Assembly (NCBI GenBank): GCA_007449985.2
Contig: VIIQ02000592.1
Span: forward strand, 558,001 to 622,000
DNA from: Desmodesmus armatus
Taxonomy: Eukaryota > Chlorophyta > Chlorophyceae > Sphaeropleales > Scenedesmaceae
Length of the DNA stretch: 64,000 nucleotides
Reading direction: 5' to 3'
A program made the translations under genes and the position numbers. Each line of letters starts with the position of its first letter. Within the stretch, counting starts at the first letter, position 1. The notes under the pieces are model-generated. The model saw nothing but the letters and a program-made list of their open reading frames with translations. It was not told the origin of the DNA and did no database searches. Below, piece after piece: positions 10,668 to 24,700 of this stretch.

Positions 10668-11070
10668 ATGATCTGTGAGTCTGTGTGTATGAAAGCCCGC
10701 GCAATCGGGTCACTGCAGCAATTGACCTCTCATCAAGGCAGTCGTGAATGTCATGGTCGCGCGCCCCTAGCTGTGACGTGATCAAAACGGCTGACAGCTG
10801 CCTTCTAGGAGGAAGTTGGGAGTGGAAGTGACTCTGAGTCACAGCAGTGACACTGCTGTCGGGAAGAGACGTGACTGGCAGGCAACTAGAGGAAATTGGA
10901 GTAAGGGGCCCGCTTAACCATGCTTTCTTGACCCTGAGAGTCACCCACGGCTATGGTGACTATCAGGTTTGAGTTCAGAGAATTGGTTTATGTCCACTCC
11001 AGAGCCAGTGACTGTCACTACGCTCCACCAAACTGAAAGGGACCACATGGACATGACCACATACCAACAG

Positions 11071-11075
11071 TTACA
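11071..11075 (-). terminator. TGTAA polyadenylation signal for cpSRP54
   Basis: TTACA on the plus strand, hence TGTAA in the sense of cpSRP54, about 170 bp beyond its stop codon. TGTAA is the usual polyadenylation signal in chlorophycean algae. Confidence 0.4.
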
Positions 11076-11245
11076 CGTCAAACTCCATCCCGAAGCCACA
11101 CAAGTTGTGTGACACAACCGTTGAACGGGCAGACCCTGCGGCGCAGGAACAATCCATCCATCCAGTCATCTACCCGCCTAGCCAGCCAGCCAGCCAACAA
11201 CCCAACCAACCATCCCTCCAACCAGCCAACCAGTTAGCACAGCAT

Positions 11246-14200
11246 CTATCTCGACTTGACGCTTGCAAAGCCCTTTGACTTGTCGCGTGGCGGCGCCTTC
11301 TTGCCCTCGTTGGCCTTCTTCCGCCGCACCTTGCCTGCTGACACCGGCCGCTGCGCTGACTTTATCAACTCCTGCATCACAGCCTGCTGGTCACCCCCAC
11401 CTGAAGGGGGGGGGGGAGGGGTGGGGGAGCAAGCAGCAGCAGACACAACAGCAGGAGCAGCAACGTCAAACATTACACCCACACGTCCGCATGGTAACAG
11501 AAGTCACTGGCAACACAAGTGTGTGTGTGTGTGGGGGGGGGGAGGGCGGGGGGATAGGGTGACACAACAAGAAGCAACAGATCAGCAGGAGCAACACTTT
11601 GTAAGCGCTGAGATCAAAACGGGACGGCTGGACTGCACCAGACGCAGTTGGTGGGCTTCTGCTCTGAGGCTGCTCAAAACAGTAGGTGGTGACACTGATA
11701 TATCAAAACTTCCCTGTTGGTCTCCTCACCCATCCCCCCCCCCCTCTTCATTCCTCCCCCCAAACCCCAACCCCCAAACACACGATCCAAGCTCCCCCCC
11801 CCCCCCAAAACCCCGCACCCCCCCCCCCACCTTGGCTGAGCTTCATGAGTTTGCTCATGTTGCTGGTCTGTGCCTTCATCTGCGTGAAGGCAGTCATCAG
11901 CTCTGACACCTCCTGCTCACTGCGCCCACTGCCCTCAGCAATGCGCCGACGCCTGCTGGCACTGCTGATCAACAGCTGGGGGTTGAGACGCTCCTGGGGG
12001 GGACAAAACAGGGATCAAGGCAAGGCAATGGAGGGAGAGGGGAAGGCAAGGTGTTGTCGATGACAGTACAGTGCATGCAGTAGGGCCATGACATGGAGGG
12101 AGAGGGGGAGGAGAGTTTTTGTGAGCAACACAACAATGTGATGCAGCTGTTACAGCTGAGTTACGAGCCATGTAAGCAGGGTGTCACAGTGTGCTGTTAT
12201 TGTGCGTTTATGCGGATGCAACCTGGACTTGCAGGCTTGCAGGGCGGCTGTGCCTCGAGCCTCAAACACCCTCCCTACCTCTGGCGTCATGCTGCTGATC
12301 ATTCCCTCATACTTCTTGAGTTTCTTCTCCACCTCGTACAGCTGCTTCTCAGTGACACCACTGAACCCCGGCATCAGCTTCAGCATCTGCAGGCCCCCCA
12401 TGTTGTTCATGCGCTTGAACTGGTCAAGGAAGTCGTTGAAGTCAAACGCATCAGCCTCTAGCCGACGCTGGAACGCGAGCACCTCATCCTCCTGTTCAAG
12501 GGGTGGGGGAGTAGGGGCGGAGGGGGGGGAGGGTACAAGTGAGTGTGCAGGGAGGTAACACTATGAGCCAGCTGTAAAGCCTAGCCACACAATCAGCAAG
12601 CAATTGTGTGGTGGCATGGTGGGGTGGGGGGTCCACTGGTCAAGGAAGTCGTTGACGTCAAACACATCAGCCTCAAGGCGACACTGGAACGCAAGCACCT
12701 GGTCCTCTTGTCTCAAGCAGTGGAGGGGGGGGGGGGGGGGGGGCGCGGAGGGAGAGCTCTCGAGCAGCAGGGGGGCAGAAGGGGAGAGGGGTGTAAGCGA
12801 GCGTGGAGGGGGGTTCAACACGAGCTTCCACTGATAAGCCTAGCCAGGCAACGCAGCGCCAATTGTGTGGTGACACGGCGGGGTAGGGGGTGACGTAGGG
12901 GTCGACTGGTACAGGAAGTCGTGGAAGTCAAACGCATCGGCCTCAAGCCGACTCTGGAGGGTCAGCACCTCATGCTCCAGGTTTTCTTTTGGGGGGGGGG
13001 GGAGGTAGATACCACATGACGACAGGATGTAGGGAGCGAACTCGAAAGAAATACTGTACATGGTGAAGCAAGGTTGCTGTTGGTACAGGAAGTCAACCGC
13101 ACTGTTGATGACTTTGCATACTGATCCAGTTCAGCCCTCTCTGCGCCCACACTCTGCCCCTCCCCCCCATCAAACACAAGCCCCTGCCCCCTCTGCTTCC
13201 CTGCCCGTGATGCCGGTATTACCCCTCCCCCCCCCCCCCCCCACACACACACCTCCCCCACTTTCTCTGTCTACACCCCCCCCCACACACACACACACAC
13301 CCACCCACCTTGATTGCCTCCTGTGCCTTCTCATAGAGTGTGAGCATGTCCCCCATGCCCAGGATGCGCTGTGCCATGCGCTCAGGGTAGAATGGCTCCA
13401 GAGCATCCATCTTCTCACCTACACCTACAAACTTGATGGGCTTGCCTGACACCTGGGGGGGGGAGTGGAGTGGAGTGGAGTGGAGTGGAGTGGGGGTCAC
13501 GTTCAGCAGTAGTACATTTGAGCAAAGCAGTAGCAGACACGCCTTGAAAAGAGAGCGAATGCGAATGCATACAACCACATGCTTGTCCTGTGAGCAGCAT
13601 AGATGTAGACTCTACATGATGGGGAAGGATCTTAACCAGGAGCAACTTGCATGCCAACATACGGAGTACAATCAACAGCAGTGGAGGAGAGACAGCGTTT
13701 ACTCATATTGGGTGCAATGCGGTGTGTCGGTGCCCCCTTGTCCGTCCCCTGCCCACTGTGGCCCTGCATCCACACAACCGCCCGCCAACATTTAAGGGTG
13801 CCACTCACCCCCCCCCCCCCCGCCCCCCACGCTGGTGCTCTCCTCTCACCTCCCTGACTGACAGTGCTGCTCCTCCCCTGCTGTCTCCATCCATCTTGGT
13901 GAGGATGGCTCCACTGATGTCAACCTACATACGCATACACATAGTACAAGGTTGATGGTACATGGTACATGGTACACACTATGCTTACACACACAAGTTC
14001 ACACAGTTTGACTCGAGCTCAGTGTCTGACACAAGCGTATGGGTGACACCTGTAGTGACACAGCCCACATGTCTGCTCTTACCAAGCACAAATGATGCCA
14101 CTGATGCTGTCCATGACCGTGTCACATTTAAACCCTTGCAGCCTATGTCACCAAAGCCGCTGCATGCATGGTAGTGAAGGCCTGGATCGTAGGAAGGGTG

Positions 14201-17200
14201 GGTGATGACAAGACATGTGCACAAGGGATCTGCAAGGGGAGCCCGAGGGCGCCCTAAACCTCAATGTGGTGCTAGGGTTCAGCCCCCACCTGGTCGTTGA
14301 AGCTCTTTACGAGGCTGGCTGCCTCCTGTCCCGTCATTGCGTCAACCACCAGCAGCGTGTCGGTGGGGTGGACCGTGGCCTTGATGTCCTTCAACTCTGT
14401 CATCAGGGACTCATCAATCTGGGAGGGGCAAGAGAGCAACACAGACGTTGGGAGGCGTTCTGAAGTGTTTGGAAGGTGTGTGGTGGTCATCAGGGCAAAA
14501 GGCCTCCAGACATTACTACTTAGGCAGCACTCACACTACGCGGTCTGTGGGGGCCTGTGTGCGGAAACAAATCCCCCTCTCTCAGCTCACCCTCTCACTG
14601 ATCTCACACCTACTGCATAACCTCCCCCCCCCCCCTTCATCCCGGCCAATCCCGACACTCGCTCAGTCCAAAAAAACCTCGCCTTTCTGTTAGCACCCCC
14701 CTACCCCCCCCCCCCCCCCCACAAAACACACCACCCGCCCACCTGCAGCCGTCCTGCTGTGTCCACGATGACAACATCATATCCCTCCGCCTTGCCCTTG
14801 GCCACTCCCTGCCTGGCAATCTCCACTGGGTTGACCTGGTTGCCCAGCTCAAACACAGGAACATCTACCTTCTTGCCCAACTTCACCAACTGGTCAATGG
14901 CAGCAGGCCTGGAGGGGGGGGGGGGTTGGGGGGGGGGGGGTTTGGGGGGGGGGGGAGAACAATAAAGGTGGAGGAGGGGGCAGGGTTAGGATAGGGCATG
15001 TTGATGTCTAGGGAATCCGTACAATTGTCCTCCTCCAAGCCTGGGGCAGTACATTGTACCTTCTACCTTCTTGGCCAGCTTCACCAGCTGGTCAATGGCA
15101 GCAGGCCTGCAAGGAATTCAAGACACGCACAACAAGCAAAGGGAGAATGGGGGGAGGGGGTGGGCGGAGATGGGGGTAAAAGGTGGGGTTGCACACCGTG
15201 TCTGTGACGGCAGGCTGTGCCCTGCTGCCAGCCTCAAGGAATGAAGTCGATGTCGAGGGACATCATCGTGTGTGTGTGTGTGGGGGGGGGGCACCACAAG
15301 TGTTCACCTCTGGGGTTGGGGCGCCACGTTCTACATCCTTGCCCAGCTTTACCACTGGCCAATGGCAGCATGCCGGAGGCTTACTGGCTTACTGATACTG
15401 TACATCTCCCCGCCCCTTCCCCCTTCATAACGCCTGTAAATGTATCTTGACGCCGTCGTCACCCTCCGCCCCCCCCCTCGGGCATAAAAACAGTGCAGGT
15501 GTGTTGATGTAGCCAGCACCCCCCCCCCCCCGGCCCCAGCGCACCTGTAAATGTCTGTTGCCACGAGCAGCACCTTCTTGCGGCGCTTCTTGAGGAACAT
15601 GGCAAGCTTGCCACACGCAGTGGTCTTGCCAACACCCTGGGGGGCACACAGAGAGGGCAAGTTGGGGGCGAGAAAGGGACGTTGAAGCCTGAAGTTGCTT
15701 TTGACTCCTGAGATGCTGTTCGACTGATGATAAAGCGGTGCAGCTGGAGCTACGACTTGCCGCAAGGGTGTCAGCTTTGCGTTGTGTCTCACCTGCAGTC
15801 CCGCCATGGAGATGACCTGGGGCTGTCCCGCCTCCAGCCCCCCCCCCCCAGCTTTCAAGTCCCACCTCCTCTTGCTATTCCTGTTCCCTGACCGCCCCCC
15901 CCCCCAGCCCACACCATTCCATGTGTCCTCTCACCTGCAGTCCCGCCATGAGGATGACCTGTGGTTGACCTGGCTCCAGGTCCTTGCTGCCCTCTGACCC
16001 CATCAGCTCAACCAGCTCATCACTCACTGCCTTCACAAACTGAACCTGGGGGTCACGCCATCAAGCACCTGGGAAGGGGGGGGGGGGGAGAGAAAGGAGG
16101 TGAGGTCCGAAGGGTGGGGGGACAATAAGTGTGCCTGTCGCATTTGAGAATGAGGTTGTGTTTCATGTATGCATGTATGTCAGCAGCCGCTGCTGCCTTC
16201 GGTCCTTCTGCCGCCGTCAGCACACCAGCCACCAACCAGCAGCCCTGCCAGGGGGTGGTGCACACCCCACCAGTCACCATCTGACCCTCAGCAGCAGCAG
16301 CTACTGCAATGTGCACCTGTTGCCACACGTGTGGTCGATGGTGCTGCTGCACCATGACGCCCCCCCCCCCCCCCGGGCCTTCCCAGTCCCCCCCCCCTCT
16401 CTGAGCCCCTCTGGCACCCCCCGTTCCCTGCTGCGGCCACCCCGCCGCCTCTCAGCTGCTGCGACAGGACGGAGCCCCTCTCTCCATGCACACCTCATCC
16501 CGCCCTGCTCCTTCCTCCTCAGAACCCGCCCCACTACCATCGAAACCACCTTAAGTCTTGCCACCCTATCCACCTTCTTGATGAACCGGCGCACCAACGG
16601 CAGGCTGACATCTGCCTCCGCCCTCCCCCCTTCCAAACCCCCTCTTCTAGAACCCCTCCCCCCCCCCCACCCACTCACAAACGTACCTCCAGTCCTGCAG
16701 CTTTCTCCTCGACTTTCTTGATGAACCGCCGCACAATCGGCAGGCTGACATCTGCCTCCCCCCCTTCCACCACCAGCCCCTCCCTGTAGCCCCCCCCCCA
16801 ACACACACACACACACCGCATGCGTGTTTTGTCATGTATCCTTCCTGTTCAACACCTACCTCCAGTCCTGCTGCTTTCTCTTCCACTTTCTTGATGAAGC
16901 GCCGCACCACTGGCAGGCTGACATCTGCCTCCAGCAGTGCCCGCCTTACATCCCTCAGCGCCCCCTTCATGTTCTCAGGGGTAAGCTTGGCATCGGCTTG
17001 GAGGGTCTTGAAGGCACTCGACAGACTGCTGCTGAGGGTGTCAAACATGGCACGCGTCAACACACCCGTGCGCTGTGACAGAACAAGTGAGGGGGGGGGG
17101 CAGGGGGGGAGGGGCAGAAGGCACCGGTGGGTTGTGTTTGCAGGAGGACAGAGGTAAGGGAGGGGTGGTGCACATGCTGTACCGCCAGCTTTCACAAGCC

Positions 17201-17964
17201 TTGTGGCATATGGAGGCTGCGTATCTGCCCTGGCTGTATTTCTGTCCTGGTGCCTGGAAGGGAGGGGACTTGAATGCACTCGACAGGCTGCTGCTGAGGG
17301 TGTCAAACATAGCACGTGTCAACACATGGCATGCGTTGACACACCCATGGGCTGGGGTGGGCCACAAGAGAGGGAGTAAGGGGGGGCGCGGGGGGGGGGG
17401 GGGGCAAGGGTGGTAGGGATGAGGGGTGGTGAGCATGGCAGGTACACGGCTGCTCGTGTACAATCCATAAATTTGCTACCACTGTCTACCGTCTCCCCTC
17501 GCAGAGATTAATTCAGGCTTGACGATAGACATGAACTTATGATTGAAGTTGGGCATGAAGCACGCATGCCACCACATGCTGATAAGGACGGGGAGCTGTT
17601 GATGGTGTGCATCACAATCGAGGGCCCAGAGCATAAAGTAATATATAAACTCAACCATACCACCGTTCAGAAGCCTTTTCACGATGCTGGGTGAACCCAC
17701 CTGCTGTGAGTTGGTGCTGCTGCTGTTGCTGACTGGCCTTGGTACAAGACACCCAGCTGCCATGACACCGCTGCTGCTTGCGCCCCATGCTGCTGCAGGA
17801 GCGTCAAACTGCCGCAATGCTGCGATTGGTGCTGCGAGGGGTGCTGCAACTGCTGTGTGCTGCTGTTGCACAGGCACGGGCACAACCGCTGCTGCTCCCC
17901 TGGCCCTGCTGCACACCCCTGTGTTGTGGGCTGAGCTGCTGTGCAGCCTCCCGAGAGACTGCAT
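11246..17964 (-). CDS. cpSRP54: chloroplast signal recognition particle 54 kDa subunit (cpSRP54)
   Basis: SRP54-family GTPase. In plastids this protein works with cpSRP43 to deliver light-harvesting proteins to thylakoids and assists co-translational insertion. Eleven exons: 17964-17701, 17072-16860, 16068-15935, 15636-15545, 14908-14743, 14418-14290, 13924-13850, 13452-13309, 12491-12279, 11993-11831 and 11400-11246, about 582 residues (plant cpSRP54 about 560). Exon 1 is a Ser/Ala-rich transit peptide ([14 protein letters not shown]...). Exon 2 is the N domain ([17 protein letters not shown]). Exon 4 has the G1 loop [11 protein letters not shown], exon 5 DTAGRLQ, exon 6 DAMTGQEAA and exon 7 [10 protein letters not shown]. 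Exons 9-11 are the M domain, ending in a Lys/Arg-rich tail. Exon 3 lacks one base at a 5-G run (16048-16052); restoring it gives [15 protein letters not shown] and correct phase. Introns carry at least eight partial copies of exon borders. The gene is head-to-head with the SDR gene, 377 bp apart. Confidence 0.93.
12633..12710 (-). repeat. partial copy of the cpSRP54 exon 9 acceptor side (copy 1)
   Basis: Encodes [20 protein letters not shown], matching the first 20 or so residues of exon 9 ([20 protein letters not shown]), and lies about 216 bp upstream of the real exon. After the NDFLDQ match it diverges. Confidence 0.85.
12902..12980 (-). repeat. partial copy of the cpSRP54 exon 9 acceptor side (copy 2)
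   Basis: Encodes [20 protein letters not shown], a more diverged copy of the start of exon 9, about 270 bp further upstream. No usable donor follows the match. Confidence 0.8.
13459..13497. repeat. (TGGAG)n pentanucleotide microsatellite
   Basis: Six to seven units of GGAGT/TGGAG lie directly upstream (in gene sense) of the acceptor of cpSRP54 exon 8, next to a poly-G run. Confidence 0.8.
15061..15110 (-). repeat. partial copy of the cpSRP54 exon 5 acceptor side (copy 1)
   Basis: Encodes [15 protein letters not shown] after an intact TTGCAG acceptor. It matches the start of exon 5 ([15 protein letters not shown]) and lies about 200 bp upstream of it. Confidence 0.85.
15339..15366 (-). repeat. 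decayed copy of the cpSRP54 exon 5 acceptor side (copy 2)
   Basis: A weak match (AAIGQW then KLGKDVE, with an internal stop) to the start of exon 5. It is the older member of the series upstream of exon 5. Confidence 0.6.
15791..15846 (-). repeat. partial copy of the cpSRP54 exon 3 donor side
   Basis: Encodes [15 protein letters not shown] followed by an intact GTGAGA donor. It copies the end of exon 3 ([21 protein letters not shown]) and lies downstream of it in gene sense. It could act as a competing donor. Confidence 0.85.
16540..16622 (-). repeat. partial copy of the cpSRP54 exon 2 donor side (copy 2)
   Basis: Encodes [16 protein letters not shown] then diverges. A decayed copy of the end of exon 2. 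Confidence 0.8.
16683..16762 (-). repeat. partial copy of the cpSRP54 exon 2 donor side (copy 1)
   Basis: Encodes [20 protein letters not shown] then GLE and an intact GTACGT donor. It is nearly identical to the end of exon 2, which lies about 175 bp upstream in gene sense. Confidence 0.85.
17268..17350 (-). repeat. partial copy of the cpSRP54 exon 2 acceptor side
   Basis: Encodes [18 protein letters not shown], matching the start of exon 2 ([19 protein letters not shown]), about 250 bp upstream of the real exon. A further short internal duplication of the GTGTTGAC segment is present. Confidence 0.85.
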
Positions 17965-18341
17965 GTTGCTTGAGACCGCTGCACAGAAGTAAACAGAAGG
18001 TATGCTGCTCCTTTTGAGGACTTGATTGACAAATTCAGTCCTGACCGTTCAGGACAGCAGATTCACCACACAGCACCTGGGCACGTTGACGGTTCGAAAA
18101 CAACGGTAACAACGAGCACAATTACGTGGGATACAATTGAATGTCTGAGGGCGTTAGATCGTGAACGCGGTTTTGCGTTCGCAACTGATCCCAAGCTGTA
18201 GCTTTCTGTGTGTTTTACCGCACGTGCAACCCCTCAAGTCGAAACTCACTCCGGGTTCTTTGTCACCTGCAACCAACCAACAGCCAAGAACACGACCTTC
18301 TTCGAACCTCCCATTGTCACCCCCACAATCACCTCAGCACC
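17965..18341. promoter_or_regulatory. bidirectional promoter region, cpSRP54 / SDR
   Basis: 377 bp between two divergent starts, both for probable plastid proteins. No convincing TATA box. The arrangement suggests, but does not show, co-expression. Confidence 0.4.
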
Positions 18342-21201
<2,860 letters not shown>

Positions 21202-21752
21202 CAGGGTGACACATGGTGGCGGGTTGTGTAACATGCATGGTAGGGCAACTCTGTTTCTGCTGACAACGGTGTTCCCATGTGGTGGGGAACCGATGTTCCC
21301 GCTGACTGCGAAGTGGATGGCAGCTTGATGGTCACAGGTTGTGCAGACACAACAATCCTCTCTAGTCTGCAAGCCTTGAATACAACTGTGCCGACAGTGC
21401 CGTTGTCACCCTCGGAAACCACGAACTGCTACAGCTGCCGCCAATTCAAATCTGGACCCCGATCATCGCAGGCTACGTTGCCACTTGTAACACGTATCAG
21501 TGCAGTAGTTCTTGCCAATGTAATTATGTAGGGGTATCACAGCTGCTGGGTAGATGCAGATAGATAGTTGATCGTGTAGGCTTCTGTGTGCAGCCTCTCT
21601 CGACGCCCCTACCACATCTCAATCTGACCTACTCTACAAAACAAGTATTTTGGTGCGGTGCAGTGCCTAACGTGTTCAAAAACTTGCAACAAAGCACTTG
21701 CAGCAGAGAAACTGCTCTCACTGTCCCACAGCCCTGCTGCTAGAACAACAGG
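21202..21752. other. spacer between the SDR and helicase genes
   Basis: TGTAA signals follow the SDR stop (21227-21231, again near 21486 and 21518). No coding signal. The helicase start is preceded by an in-frame TAG at 21741-21743, which fixes its first Met. Confidence 0.6.
21227..21231 (+). terminator. TGTAA polyadenylation signal for the first SDR gene
   Basis: TGTAA 26 bp after the stop codon of the SDR gene; the usual algal signal and spacing. Confidence 0.45.
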
Positions 21753-24700
21753 ATGAAAACCAGTCAGGGGAGGGCCCTCCCAGTTGACCGGTTCGCAGAC
21801 CGCATCAAAGACAGCGTTCACAGCAATACAGTGACCCTCATCATTGGTCAGACGGGATGGTGAGTGTGTGGGCAAAGGAGGGGGGGGGTGGGGGGGGGGG
21901 GTGGGGGGGGGGGGGGGGCTGTTGTGTGTCAAACAGCCGGCGCAGGCTTCCACTTTTTACTTGGCCCGCGATTGCTGACAGCAGCTGGCTGGTGTGGTTT
22001 ATCACTGCAGTGGCAAGAGCTCCAGGGTGCCGCAGATGCTGCAGGAGGTGAGGAGCATGGTGCCGGAGTGAGTGGTGTCAGCCTCACTCCTGGCCAACTC
22101 TGGTTTAGCCACAATGTTGCATCGTTGGCTCGCAGCTGCAATCAACTTGGTTGGTGTCCATCACCCACCCCTGAGCAGTCCTGGTAAGACCAAGTGCTGC
22201 AGTTGTTTCCATCGTCACCCTGCAATAGCAACTGCACACCACCATGTCCCCATGCACAACCTCAACCAGGCAGTGCCCACCACCACACCACCAAAAACCT
22301 CAAACACTGGGCCCCCTATGGCAAGCCATGCCATGCTGTGCTGTGCTGTGCCGTGCTGTGATCATACCTGCTTCTTAATGTGCAGGAGCTGGGTGGTCCT
22401 GTGATCTGCACCCAGCCCCGCAGGCTTGCAGTGGTGGCCATCGCCAGCCATGTGTCTGAGCTGACTGGCTGTGAGCTGGGTCAGGATGTGGGGTTCAAGA
22501 TAGGGCAGCGCAGTGTGGCCAGCAGGCGCACACGCATGATGTTCACGACATCAGGACTGCTGCTGGAGGAACTGAGGGCTAACGTGAGCTGATGTCTGGC
22601 ATTGTGGGCTTCGCTCTCTTTGTGGGTATGACATTTATCAAGCACCGTTTCCAAGCACCATCTCCAGTAACAGTGACAGACAGTGCTTACAAGGGGAGCA
22701 GCTGCCTGCCTAGAGAACATGCCATCCAATGTAAGCTTCAGCATATGGAAGTAGCCTATCAATTTGAAGCAGCCTTGCTGGCGAACATCACAGCAGTGGT
22801 GTGCCCTCCGACATGGGATGGGGCAGTCCGACTGGAGTCCAGTCCTGGCTGACGTTGTACTGAGCGCTCCTGTCCCCCTTCCCATTCCTCTACCACCCCT
22901 TCCCCTTATTCCTAAACCCTCCTCCTTCCCCCTGAACCCTGCATCTGCGCTGAAGGCTTACCGTTGCCTCATCATTGACCAGCCCCTGTCTTCTCCTACT
23001 CCCTCCCCGCTCTTTGCAAACCCTGTACCCCCTCCCCCGAACCCTGCAGGGCGCATCTGCGCTCAAGGCGTACCGTTGCCTCATCATTGACGAGCTGCAT
23101 GAGAGGTCTGTTGAGAGCGACCTGCTGCTGGCATGTCTGCATGGCATGATGGCAGCAGGGGAGCTGCCCACCCTCAAATTGGTGCTCATGTCCGCCACTG
23201 CAAATGTGGAGCGATACCAGTGAGTAACAAGGGTGAACGTATTGTGCTGCTGCTGCTGCTGGTGGTGGTGAACATGTGCTGCTGTGCCTTGGTGGTTTTG
23301 CAGACAAGGTGTTTCGGACCATATGGTGTTTCGGACCATACCATGCATGTGCCTTCACCCATTACTGCTATCTCAGACGCATGGTTCAGGCGCGTACGGC
23401 TTGCAGGGGTACGCAGTACCTGCGTGGAACTTGTAGACATCAGTTTTGAAACCAACGAGTTCCACGCAGGCATTGTGTACCCCTGCAAGCTGTATGCACC
23501 TGAACACCTGCAGGGAGCCAATGGGGTTCATGGGGCCCCATGGTACGGTACCATTGTGTTTCAATACATGTGGAGGTTGGTTGCCTTTCGGGTCTCCATG
23601 CTGCATCAAGCAGTACAGATTACTAGCCTGATGTAGTACATCATGCACGGAACAAGTGGTGCCATCTGGTACCAGTGTATCAGCCGTACAGCCTTGGGGC
23701 GTGTCCTGACTGTCTGGGATCCTTGGAGGCCTGGGATCCTTGGAAATGTCTGCTGGTGGGGCCAGCAGCTGAGAGTGACGCTCTCTGCACCTGCATGACA
23801 TATGTAGATTGAAGGCCATGCAGACACTGACATGCGGTGATATGCTCAACAACTGGCAGTGCTGGAAAGAAGAGCCGACACCGCCTTTTGGAAGCAAGGC
23901 TCAACACAAGAACTTGCACCTGTCTTTTCCCACCCTCTGATGGTCTGGGAAGCCATGCTGCTGGCGTGATGCACGTGCCAACATGGTTACTCACGTGGCA
24001 TAACCAGGCTCAACTGTGCAAGTGCCCAATGCTTGAGGGCTCACATCGTGTCTGCCGCCCCCCGCAGGACGTACTTCAAGCTGCCTGGTGACCATGTGGC
24101 ACTGATCAGGCTGGACATGCAGAGACTCACAACAGCGATTGGGGACTGGCTGGAGACGGTGAAGGTGTGTCAGATTCGGCTGGTGTGTTCTGCTGATCCT
24201 GGCCTGTACTGTGTCGGGTGCAGGTTGTACTGCCTACCATACGAGCTGTACCTTGCTGCGTAAGGCGCATGAGCTGCTGCCCTGCCCATTGCACAGGCTG
24301 AACAGCGTGCCAATGTTGTGTTGTTGATGAGATGTTTCACAAGTATGACGTGGCACAAAACCCCAGGGCTGATGGCACCCTGGTGTGATGTGTGGTGTGT
24401 GTTGTGGTTCTGCAGGTGATGTACCTTGACCAGGTGGTGGATAGGCTGCTGCTGGGACACAGCAACAGCAAGCAGCACAAGAGCCTGCTGCAGCAGCACA
24501 AGACTGGAGGCATGACACCCACACAACAGGTGACAAAGCCATGCCCGTTGCCCGCACTCTTTCTGTCCCAGCTAACTGCTGACCTTATAAGGTCAATGAG
24601 GCCGTTATTGCAGAAATGTGTGGTGACTTGCATACTTGGCAGCCTTGCCTACTTGGTGGTGTGTGCTTGATGCAGTGCCTGTTCAGTTCCCTTGGGGTGG

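Larger units (their letters stand above)
10598..11245. other. spacer between the LRR gene and cpSRP54
   Basis: This spacer holds the 3' flank of cpSRP54 (tetranucleotide-rich CCAT/AGCC/ACCA sequence at 11150-11240 and a TGTAA signal on the minus strand at 11075-11071). It also holds a 15-bp remnant of the retroelement-like family at 10653-10667. No coding region is seen. Confidence 0.6.

Noticed and set aside
12200..13460. Extra functional M-domain exons in cpSRP54
   Set aside because: The copies at 12633 and 12902 break off after about 20-25 residues and would duplicate the same helix in the protein; the real exon at 12491-12279 continues the SRP54 M domain, so the copies are treated as partial duplications.
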